Under the pieces are notes generated by a model that saw only the letters and a list, made by a program, of their open reading frames with translations, was not told the DNA's origin and ran no database searches. Positions 1 through 9,188 of a DNA stretch of 64,000 bases are shown here, piece by piece. A program made the position numbers and the translations under genes. Position 1 is the stretch's first letter, and the number at the start of each line of letters is the position of its first letter. Origin of the DNA: Rhizobacter terrae (GTDB lineage: Bacteria; Pseudomonadota; Gammaproteobacteria; Burkholderiales; Burkholderiaceae_C); NCBI RefSeq assembly GCF_003852895.1, contig NZ_QUSW01000003.1, forward strand, positions 648,816 through 712,815, in the 5' to 3' direction.

Positions 1-1373
1 TGGAGCTGGCGCTCGTCCAGCTGGATCACGCGGACCGTGCGGCGTGCCGGGGCGGAACCGTCGCGTTCCCAGACCAGCGAGCGGCCCGCCAGGCGCAGCA
101 CGTGCGCGGGCTTGCCGTCGCGCAGGAGGCGCACGGTGCGCACGACCGGCTTGCCGGCGGCCGACGCATCGGACTTCGCGAGTTCGCTTTCGGCGGGGCC
201 GACCTGGCCGGACACGATGACCTCGGTGCTCGACGCCCAGCCGGCCTGGCTGGCCACATCGACCTGCGCGAGGAAGGCGCCGAGCGTGTCGTCGACGGCA
301 TGCGACGGGCCGCCGTCGCGTTGCCAGGTCCACGGCGCGGGTTCTGCGGTGAGTGCAGCGCGCAATGCCACGAAGGCCTGCGTGTCTTCCTCCAGCCGGA
401 CCACGGGCTGCCCGCCTGCCGCGAAGTTCGAGGCACCCGGCTTGGCCTCCTGGGCCAGCATCCTGGAACGCGCAAGTCCGGCCGCAGGCGCCGCCATCGG
501 TGCGGTGGCCGTGCTGGGCATCGGTGCTGGCGCGGGTGCGGGTGCGGGTGCGAGAGCGAGAGCGAGAGCGGGTGCCGGTGCCACCGGCACGGCCGCAACG
601 GGCGGCGGCGGGACAGGTGCGGGCACTGCGGCCATCCGCTCCGCCGCCGGCTTGGGCGCCACGGTGACCGCCGGAGCGGCAGGCGACATGGCTTCCGCCG
701 TGCGCGCGGCCTTCGACAAGGCGTCGGGTTCGGCCTTCAAGGCCGCGTCGCGCTGGCGTTCCTCCTTGGCCGCGAGCGCCTTGGCGGGCTGCTCCGCCTG
801 GCGCTGGGCGTCGGTGAGGAGTTCATGCTGCCGCCTCTTCGCGTCGTCGACCGCGGCCTCCAGCTTCTTCCGGGACATGGCATCGGCCACGACCTCCGGC
901 GTGCGCTTGTCCTGTGCCGAGGGCTTCGCGAGCACCGGGGCTTGCGCGGCGACCTGGTCAGCCGCAGTGGCGGCAGCGCCCGCTGTCGCAGCTTGCTCGT
1001 GCGGTGCGGCTGCCGGCGGTGGTGGCGCAGCGGGCGCCGCGGCAGGCACGGGCAGGTCCGTCCTTGATCGAGGCGACGAATCCTGCAGCGGCCGATCCCA
1101 CATCATCACGCCCACCAGGCTGGCCACCAGCACGCTGGCCAGGCCCGCACCCACGGCGGGCTTGGCCGACCACACCCACAGCCGCGTCCACCACGGCACG
1201 GGCGGACGCGGCGCGGGTTCCGCAGGCTTCGCCTTGGCCTGCGCCTCGCGAAGAATCATCTCGCTCAAGGAGGCGGGCGGCGCGACGTCCGCGTCCGGCG
1301 CGTGGCGCAGGGCCTCGCTCAGCCAGGCGTCGCGGTCGGCATCGGGCACGGCCGGAGGCACCGGGCGGCTCAT
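1..1373 (-). CDS. Membrane-anchored anti-sigma-type protein, partial (C-terminus beyond left edge)
   Basis: An open frame of 457 codons runs from ATG at 1373 off the left edge without a stop. A charged N-terminus of about 70 residues precedes one hydrophobic segment (about residues 73-92), then a long Ala/Pro/Lys-rich region that should lie in the periplasm. The ATG overlaps the stop of the upstream ECF sigma gene (ATGA), so the two are probably translationally coupled. That position and topology suggest an anti-sigma or sigma-modulating protein. I see no zinc-finger HxxxCxxC motif, so the role is inferred from context. The Ala/Pro stretch is encoded by hexanucleotide repeats at about 532-570. 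Confidence 0.7.
   Translation of the reverse strand, partial: MSRPVPPAVPDADRDAWLSEALRHAPDADVAPPASLSEMILREAQAKAKPAEPAPRPPVPWWTRLWVWSAKPAVGAGLASVLVASLVGVMMWDRPLQDSSPRSRTDLPVPAAAPAAPPPPAAAPHEQAATAGAAATAADQVAAQAPVLAKPSAQDKRTPEVVADAMSRKKLEAAVDDAKRRQHELLTDAQRQAEQPAKALAAKEERQRDAALKAEPDALSKAARTAEAMSPAAPAVTVAPKPAAERMAAVPAPVPPPPVAAVPVAPAPALALALAPAPAPAPAPMPSTATAPMAAPAAGLARSRMLAQEAKPGASNFAAGGQPVVRLEEDTQAFVALRAALTAEPAPWTWQRDGGPSHAVDDTLGAFLAQVDVASQAGWASSTEVIVSGQVGPAESELAKSDASAAGKPVVRTVRLLRDGKPAHVLRLAGRSLVWERDGSAPARRTVRVIQLDERQL
525..582. repeat. Hexanucleotide microsatellite inside the anti-sigma-type gene
   Basis: Tandem GCGGGT units (from 532) are followed by three GCGAGA units (550-567) and then GCGGGT-like units again. 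Read on the minus strand they encode alternating Ala-Pro and Ala-Leu dipeptides in the linker. A 6-bp period keeps the frame, so slippage would change linker length without breaking the gene. Confidence 0.75.
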
Positions 1374-2008
1374 CGCGCCTCTCCTTTCGAGGTCTGGAAG
1401 GGCGACAGGTAGGCCCCCATGCACGTGCGCAGTTTGCTCATGGCGTAGCGCAGCCGCGTCTTGGCGGTCTCAAAGCCCACGTTCAGCGCGCTCGCCACGT
1501 CGGCCAGCGGCAGGCCATCGTCGTGATGCAGCAAGAAGGTGCTGCGCTGGGGCAGCGGCAACTCTTCCAGGCATTGAAGCAGACGTTCGCCAGCGCGCCG
1601 CCAGAAGGCCAGGTCTTCGCTGGGCAGCGTCGCGCTCGCGGGGGGCGGCCAGTGCTGCCAGGCGGCCGTGCCTTCGGGTTCCCAGGGGCCGCTGTCGGAG
1701 TCCTCGTCGACTTCGATGGACACCTCGCGCCCGCTGCGCCGCCAGAGGTCGATCACGCGGTTGTTGGCCATGGTGAACAGCCAGGTGCGGAAGCTCGCGC
1801 CCTGCGGATCCCAGCTCGCGCGTGCGTGGACGACGCGCAGCCATGTGTCCTGGAATACCTCGTCGGTCTGCGCTGCAAGCGCCGTGCCGAGCAGGCGACG
1901 GATGAAGCGGTACAACGCGGCCTGGTGCCGCGCATACAGCGCCTCGAACGCCGAGGCATCGCCCGCCGCATAGGCGGACATCAGCGCGTCGTCGTTCAAG
2001 TCTTGCAT
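1370..2008 (-). CDS. ECF-type RNA polymerase sigma factor
   Basis: 212 residues. Region 2 is recognisable as ALYRFIRRLLG followed by DEVFQDTWLRVV and FRTWLFTMANNRVIDLWRR; region 4 has LPLPQRSTFLLHHDDGLPLADVASALNV followed by a helix-turn-helix ending in TRLRYAMSKLR. The size fits the ECF family. ATG at 2008 is chosen because the homologous N-terminus (MQDLNDDALMSAYAAGD) starts there; upstream extensions would run into recQ. The stop overlaps the start of the anti-sigma-type gene, giving a two-gene sigma/regulator operon. The controlled genes cannot be told from this window. Confidence 0.9.
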   Translation of the reverse strand: MQDLNDDALMSAYAAGDASAFEALYARHQAALYRFIRRLLGTALAAQTDEVFQDTWLRVVHARASWDPQGASFRTWLFTMANNRVIDLWRRSGREVSIEVDEDSDSGPWEPEGTAAWQHWPPPASATLPSEDLAFWRRAGERLLQCLEELPLPQRSTFLLHHDDGLPLADVASALNVGFETAKTRLRYAMSKLRTCMGAYLSPFQTSKGEAR

Positions 2009-2090
2009 GGGTCGCGAGTCTGCCTCATTCACGGGTGATACGGCCAGATCGCCCCGATGGGGTGAATGCAGGCGCCGAATGCAGGCCCCA

Positions 2091-3962
<1,872 letters not shown>

Positions 3963-4155
3963 GGACGACGGGGACGCGGTGCGAAGACGCGTGATGGTAC
4001 GGGACCGCGGCGGGTGGCCCGTCCACCCGCAGGGGCGCCGCGCCATGGCCTTTTCGGGGGAACCCCATCGGACGATGTAGTCGTTGTCGCTACACTCCCC
4101 CGCACCACGCGGCCGTCCAAGCGTGGATCCAACTCTTCTCAGACCCGGGAGGTCC

Positions 4156-4551
4156 ATGTTCCATCGCCTCACAGGCGCGGCATTCGCCGCGGTCCTGCTT
4201 CTCGCCGCTGGCTGCGCCAGCGAAGTCACCCGCCAGGTCATCGACGCGCCAGTGGCCACGCCGCAAGCCGGCAAGCGCTTCACGCTGAGCCAGCCCGCGT
4301 CGTTCCGCCTGGACTCCGGCTACGGCCGCACGGTACCGGCCCACGCCGAGTTCGCCGGCGTGGGCCGCATCGCCCAAGGCCTGGTGTTCCGGCCCATCGA
4401 CATCGTGCTCACCGTCGAAGGCAAGCACATGCACGAGGCATATGCCGTCGTGCGCGACGACACGCTGGTGGGCTTCTACCTGCCGGTCGAAAAAGCGTTC
4501 TCGCCGTTGTCCCAGACAACACCCTTCCTCCTCATCGAAAGGAAACAATGA
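4156..4551 (+). CDS. Small lipoprotein of unknown function
   Basis: 131 residues. The N-terminus [20 protein letters not shown] is a classic lipoprotein signal with lipobox LAAGC, so the mature protein should be lipidated on its Cys. A good ribosome-binding site (GGGAGG, 4148-4153) precedes ATG 4156 and decides the start over an open upstream extension. The mature part is a compact domain of about 110 residues that I do not recognise. Its stop overlaps the start of the next lipoprotein gene (ATGA, 4548-4551), so the two are co-translated. Confidence 0.8.
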   Translation: MFHRLTGAAFAAVLLLAAGCASEVTRQVIDAPVATPQAGKRFTLSQPASFRLDSGYGRTVPAHAEFAGVGRIAQGLVFRPIDIVLTVEGKHMHEAYAVVRDDTLVGFYLPVEKAFSPLSQTTPFLLIERKQ

Positions 4552-5006
4552 CAATGAAGATGCAATCGTTCTTCCGCTTCGCCGCGCTCGTGCTGGTCGC
4601 CTTCCTGACCGCCTGCGCCTCGGGTCCCAAGCATGCTGAAGTGGCCTCGTCCATTCCCGGCCTCAAGCCTGACCAGGGCCGCGTGTACCTGTACCGCAGC
4701 AACAGCATGCTGGGCGCGGCCATCCAGCCCAACATCACGATCAACGGCAAGGTGATGGGCGAGTCCAAGCCGGGCGGCTTCTTCTTCGTCGACCTGCCTG
4801 CCGGCCCGGTCGAGATTGCCACCTCCACCGAAGTCGAGAAGAAGCTCACCTTCACGCTCGACGCCGGCCAGACGCGCTACGTCAAGACCACCATCGGTTT
4901 CGGCCTGATGGTCGGCCGCGTCTACCCCGAGCTGGTGGACAACGCCGTCGGCGCCAAGGAAATCACCGAGACCAGCTACACCGGCACGGCCCTGACCAAG
5001 CGCTGA
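4548..5006 (+). CDS. DUF2846-type lipoprotein
   Basis: 152 residues with a lipoprotein signal (LVAFLTAC) and a mature domain carrying GRVYLYRSNSMLGAAIQPNI, GGFFFVDLPAGPVEI and TRYVKTTIGFG, which matches my recollection of DUF2846, a beta-sandwich-like envelope domain without assigned activity. Start ATG 4548 overlaps the upstream stop and is followed by in-frame ATGs at 4554 and 4560, so the exact start may shift by a few residues. It forms a pair with the preceding lipoprotein. Confidence 0.82.
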   Translation: MTMKMQSFFRFAALVLVAFLTACASGPKHAEVASSIPGLKPDQGRVYLYRSNSMLGAAIQPNITINGKVMGESKPGGFFFVDLPAGPVEIATSTEVEKKLTFTLDAGQTRYVKTTIGFGLMVGRVYPELVDNAVGAKEITETSYTGTALTKR

Positions 5007-5173
5007 TCGCTGCGCCCGCTGGCAAGGTCGCGCTTGCCAGGGAACGCCCGTTCGGGCCCTTCCAAGGAGGGGACGGCGGGCGTTGCTCTTTCCGACCTTC
5101 GGGGCGTGCGTGGCAAAAGGGTGACAGGCGATAATCCGTCCCATCGTCTGTTTCACCCCCGCTCGGAGTTCAC

Positions 5174-5692
5174 ATGGCCTCGGTCAACAAAGTCATCATC
5201 GTCGGTAACCTGGGCCGTGACCCCGAGGTCCGCTACAACCCCAACGGCGGCGCCTGGTGCACGGTCAGCATCGCCACCACCCGCAACTGGAAGGACAAGA
5301 CCTCCGGCGAGCGCGTGGAAGAAACCGAATGGCACCGCGTGGTGTTCAACGACCGCCTCGCCGAGATCGCCGGCGAATACCTGAAGAAGGGCCGCTCCGT
5401 CTACGTCGAAGGCCGGTTGAAGACCCGCAAGTGGACCGACAAGGACGGCCTGGAGAAATTCACCACCGAAATCATCGCCAACGAGATGCAGATGCTCGGC
5501 GGCCGTGAAGGCATGGGTGGCGGTGGCGGCGGTGATGAGGAAGGCGGCGGCTACAGCGGTGGCGGCGCACGCAGCCGCGGTGGCGAGGAGCGCGAAAGCC
5601 GCGCACCGGCCGCACGTCCGCAGCAGGCCAGCAAGCCCGCGCCCAAGACGGCGACCGGCTTCGACGACATGGACGACGACATTCCGTTCTGA
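5174..5692 (+). CDS. ssb: Single-stranded DNA-binding protein
   Basis: 172 residues. Binds ssDNA as a tetramer during replication, recombination and repair. The OB fold is clear in the first 110 residues ([52 protein letters not shown]), followed by a Gly/Arg-rich disordered linker and the acidic tip DDDIPF that recruits partner proteins. It is monocistronic and ends at a clear intrinsic terminator. Confidence 0.97.
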   Translation: MASVNKVIIVGNLGRDPEVRYNPNGGAWCTVSIATTRNWKDKTSGERVEETEWHRVVFNDRLAEIAGEYLKKGRSVYVEGRLKTRKWTDKDGLEKFTTEIIANEMQMLGGREGMGGGGGGDEEGGGYSGGGARSRGGEERESRAPAARPQQASKPAPKTATGFDDMDDDIPF

Positions 5693-5714
5693 TCGCCTCG
5701 CCAGCCAAGCTTCC

Positions 5715-5741
5715 GAAGGCCCGCAATCGCGGGCCTTCTTC
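5715..5741 (+). terminator. Intrinsic terminator after ssb
   Basis: A perfect 10-bp stem, GAAGGCCCGC (5715-5724) and GCGGGCCTTC (5729-5738), with loop AATC and a short T-rich tail, starting 22 bp after the ssb stop. Confidence 0.8.
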
Positions 5742-5758
5742 ATGGCGCACCCTGCCCG

Positions 5759-6181
5759 CTACGGACGCCAGCGCGCGACGTCGCCGTCGTCGTAGAGCGC
5801 CTTCATGGACGGATGGAACATCGCGTAGGCGGCGATGGCGGCCATCATGGCGGCCACCAGCCAGGTGATGCCGGCCTCCACCGGGTTCCCGGGCCACAGC
5901 CGCAGGCCGGTGACGATGCTCAGCAGGCAGCCCAGGACGAACAGCCCGGCCACCACGCGCGACGCGGCCCGGCTTCCCTTGAACATCCGGCTCACGGCGA
6001 TGCCCAGCACGATCAGCCGGATCGCCAGCCACGGCTGGCCTTCGATGATGATGCCCAGCCCCTCCAGGAGGAAATAGATCACGATCAAGGCGATGAACAC
6101 CCGCGGCACCCGTTTGGCCGGTGCGGCCGCCACGTCCTCGACCTGCGCCGCCGGCGGCAGGTACGGATTGTTGTCACTCAT
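5759..6181 (-). CDS. Small integral membrane protein, unknown function
   Basis: 140 residues. The N-terminal MSDNNPYLPPAAQVED is the Asn-Pro-Tyr/Pro-Pro leader seen in many small uncharacterised inner-membrane proteins. About four hydrophobic segments follow (VFIALIVIYFLLEGLGIII, LAIRLIVLGIAV, VVAGLFVLGCLLSIVTGL, ITWLVAAMMAAIAAYAMF). It converges with ssb. No catalytic motif is visible and I do not assign a function. Confidence 0.75.
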   Translation of the reverse strand: MSDNNPYLPPAAQVEDVAAAPAKRVPRVFIALIVIYFLLEGLGIIIEGQPWLAIRLIVLGIAVSRMFKGSRAASRVVAGLFVLGCLLSIVTGLRLWPGNPVEAGITWLVAAMMAAIAAYAMFHPSMKALYDDGDVARWRP

Positions 6182-6394
6182 GAGACCCCTCCCGTGGTCG
6201 CCGTGTCCTGGGCGGCGATTATCCGGTGGGCCGCCAACGAAAGCTCACGGACGTCACATCGGAAACCCGGGTGCTTTGGCACTTTGCAATGTTCTGGCCC
6301 TAACATCGCTGCCAGCCATGAGACCCGCGTTGTCCAATCCAGCAACTGACGCCCGTTCTCCCACCCGGGGGCCGGGGCGGGACGGCAGGCACTG

Positions 6395-9187
6395 ATGCGC
6401 AGCGTCGGCCTTCGCAGGCGTTTCGCCGTGCTGGTGGTGGCGGCCATCCTGCCGCTGGCGGTGATGTCGGGCGTGGGCATCTACGCGCTGGTGCAGCAGC
6501 AGCGCGAGCAGGCCGACCGGTCCAGCCTGGAGCTGGCGCGGGCGCTGGGCACCGCGGTGGACGGGGAACTGCGCAGTACCGTGGCCATTCTCGAAGGCCT
6601 GGCCACCGCGTCGTCGCTGGACGATGCGGACATGGACGAGTTCTACCGCGTCTCGCAGCGCGTGGTGGCCACGCGGCCGCAGTGGCGCGCCATCATCTTG
6701 CACGACCCGAGCGGCAAGGTCGTGATGCACACCGGCTACCCCCAGGGCCGGGCCGACCTGGCCATCGCCGAGCCCGGCAGCTTCGACCAGCTCGTGCGAA
6801 GCCGCCAGCCCCTGGTGGGTCCGATGCGCCGGGGCCAGCGCGGCGAGCAGGGCATTCCGGTGCGCGTGCCGGTGCTGCGCGACGGCAACCTGCGCTACGT
6901 GCTGACGGCAGTCATGAACCCCGATGCGATCGTCGACGTCGTGTCGCACCAGAAGGTGCCCGACGACTGGATCGTCTCGGTCTTCGACATCAAGAGCGCT
7001 CGGGTGGCGAGGTCCCGCGAGCACGCCAAGTACCTCGGCGGCCCGCCCGCGCCCGGCCTGCAGCGGCTGATGGCCGCGGTGGGCGACGAAGGCGTGGGGC
7101 CGACCTACGCGCTGGAGAGCGATGCGTTGCTGACCGCCATCTCGCGCAGCAAGTTCACCGGCTGGACGGTGGCCATCGGCATCCCCACGGCGAACGTCGA
7201 CTCCGGTGTGTACCGATCGGCCATCGCCTACGGCAGCGGCATCCTGCTGTCCATGCTGCTGGGCGGCGTGGCGGCCTTTGCCATCGCGCGCAGCATCAAC
7301 CGCCCCATCGGTGAGCTGCGCCGCGCGGCGCAGGCGCTGGGCCGCGGCGACATGCCCGCGCTCACGCCCTCGGACATCCACGAGATCCAGGAAGTGGCCG
7401 ACGCGCTGATCGTCGCCGGCGAGCAGCGTTCGCGCGACGAAGCCGAACGCGAGCGACTGCTGGCCGCTGAACGCAATGCGCGCGGCGGCGCCGAGCACGC
7501 GCGCCGCCGGCTCGAGATGCTGGCTTCCGCCGGCGCCGTGTTCTCCCGTTCGCTGCAGCCGCATGCCACGCTGGAAGCCATCGCTTCCATCGTCGTGCCC
7601 AACATCGCCGACTGGTGCCGGGTGGACCTGGTGGATGCCGAAGGCAAGCTGCAGCGCGCGCTCACGCACCATTCCGATCCGCAGAAGACGCGCTTCGGGC
7701 AGGAGCTGGTGCAGCGCCTGCATGCATCGTCCGAGACGCCGGGCTCCATGGCCTGGGCGGTGGCGACGGGCCGCTCGCACCTGGCGCATTTCGATCCGCC
7801 CAATGAGTTCGACCGCATCCGCGACCGCGACCTGCTGACTTTCGCGCAGGCCATCGGGCTGCGGGCCTACTTCATCGTGCCGCTGGTGGCCCGAGGCCGC
7901 ACGCTGGGCGCGATGGCCGCGCTGCAATCGGAGTCCGACCGACAGTTCAGCGAGGACGACTGCGCGCTGCTGGTCGAGCTCGCCCAGCGTGCCGCGCTCG
8001 CGCTCGACAACGCACGGCTGTATGCCGATGCGCAGTCGGCCCGCTCGCAGTCGGAAACCGCCAACCGCGTGAAGGACGAGTTCCTCGCGATGCTGGGCCA
8101 CGAGCTGCGCAATCCGCTCGCGCCCATCGTCACCGCGCTGCACCTGATGGCGCGCCGCGGTGCGCAGGAATCGGCGATGGAGCGGCGCATCATCGAGCGC
8201 CAGGTGGCGCACCTGATGCGCCTGGTGGACGACCTGCTGGACGTGTCGCGCATCGCGCGCGGCAAGATCCAGCTGAGCATGGAGCGCGTGCGCATCCAGT
8301 CGGTGGCCGACCGCGCGCTGGAGCTCACGCAGCCGATGCTGGAGCGCCGCGTCCTGCCCGTCGCGGTGGACCTGCCCAAGGAGCCGGTGGTCGTCAACGG
8401 CGACCCGGTGCGCCTGGCGCAGGTGGTGGCCAACCTGCTCAACAACGCCGCCAAGTTCACGCCCAGCGATGCGCGCATCGCGCTGAGCGTGCGCGTCGAT
8501 GGCGACGTGGTGGAGATCGTCGTCGAGGACGGCGGCAGCGGCATCGCGCCCGACCTGCTGCCGCGCGTGTTCGACCTGTTCACGCAGGGCGAGCAGGGCA
8601 TGGACCGCCACGCCGGCGGCCTCGGCCTGGGCCTGGCCATCGTGAAGACGCTGGTGTCCATGCATGGCGGCACGGTCAGTGCGGCCAGCGAAGGCATCGG
8701 CCGCGGCGCGATGTTCACCGTGCGCCTGCCCATCGCGCAGGAAGCTGCGGCGCCCGACGTCGCCTCGGCGCCGACGGCCAGCGTGGACAGCCATGGCGGC
8801 CGCATCCTGCTGGTGGACGACAACGTCGATGCCGCGCAGTTGCTCGAAGTGGTGCTGGTCGATGCCGGCTACGACGTGCGCGTGGCCCACGATGGCCCGT
8901 CGGCGCTGGCGTCGCTGGATGGCTTCGTGCCCGACCTCGCGCTGCTGGACATCGGCCTGCCCGGCATGGATGGCTACGAACTCGCCAGCCGCCTGCGCGC
9001 CGATCCGCGCCTGCGCAGCATGAAACCCTTGCGGCTGGTGGCATTGACCGGCTACGGCCGCGAGCACGACCGCGCGCGTGCGCTGGCGACGCACTTCGAC
9101 GAGCACCTGGTCAAGCCGGTGGCGGCGGACCTGCTGCTGTCGACGATGGCCGCCTTGCTGGGCAGTCCGGTCGCCGTGGCGAAGTAG
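6395..9187 (+). CDS. Hybrid sensor histidine kinase/response regulator (sensor-HAMP-GAF-HisKA-HATPase-REC)
   Basis: 930 residues. A first membrane helix (about 10-33), a periplasmic sensor of about 240 residues resembling a Cache-type domain, a second helix (about 277-297), HAMP, then a GAF domain. The HisKA motif LGHELRNPLAP carries the phospho-accepting His569, the ATPase N-box is NLLNNAAKF with G-boxes after it, and a C-terminal receiver has RILLVDDN with the likely acceptor Asp852 (LLDIGLPGMDGYE). No separate response regulator adjoins, so output probably goes through an unlinked phosphotransfer partner. It converges with the next kinase, one base separating the stops. Confidence 0.95.
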   Translation: MRSVGLRRRFAVLVVAAILPLAVMSGVGIYALVQQQREQADRSSLELARALGTAVDGELRSTVAILEGLATASSLDDADMDEFYRVSQRVVATRPQWRAIILHDPSGKVVMHTGYPQGRADLAIAEPGSFDQLVRSRQPLVGPMRRGQRGEQGIPVRVPVLRDGNLRYVLTAVMNPDAIVDVVSHQKVPDDWIVSVFDIKSARVARSREHAKYLGGPPAPGLQRLMAAVGDEGVGPTYALESDALLTAISRSKFTGWTVAIGIPTANVDSGVYRSAIAYGSGILLSMLLGGVAAFAIARSINRPIGELRRAAQALGRGDMPALTPSDIHEIQEVADALIVAGEQRSRDEAERERLLAAERNARGGAEHARRRLEMLASAGAVFSRSLQPHATLEAIASIVVPNIADWCRVDLVDAEGKLQRALTHHSDPQKTRFGQELVQRLHASSETPGSMAWAVATGRSHLAHFDPPNEFDRIRDRDLLTFAQAIGLRAYFIVPLVARGRTLGAMAALQSESDRQFSEDDCALLVELAQRAALALDNARLYADAQSARSQSETANRVKDEFLAMLGHELRNPLAPIVTALHLMARRGAQESAMERRIIERQVAHLMRLVDDLLDVSRIARGKIQLSMERVRIQSVADRALELTQPMLERRVLPVAVDLPKEPVVVNGDPVRLAQVVANLLNNAAKFTPSDARIALSVRVDGDVVEIVVEDGGSGIAPDLLPRVFDLFTQGEQGMDRHAGGLGLGLAIVKTLVSMHGGTVSAASEGIGRGAMFTVRLPIAQEAAAPDVASAPTASVDSHGGRILLVDDNVDAAQLLEVVLVDAGYDVRVAHDGPSALASLDGFVPDLALLDIGLPGMDGYELASRLRADPRLRSMKPLRLVALTGYGREHDRARALATHFDEHLVKPVAADLLLSTMAALLGSPVAVAK

Positions 9188-9188
9188 C

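Noticed and set aside
532..570. CRISPR-like tandem repeat
   Set aside because: The units are 6 bp without spacers and lie inside a coding frame; it is a microsatellite.
37..1776. Long open frames on the plus strand across the left end
   Set aside because: They run antisense to the sigma and anti-sigma-type genes; composition is Ala/Arg/Gly-rich with no family pattern, an effect of high GC.
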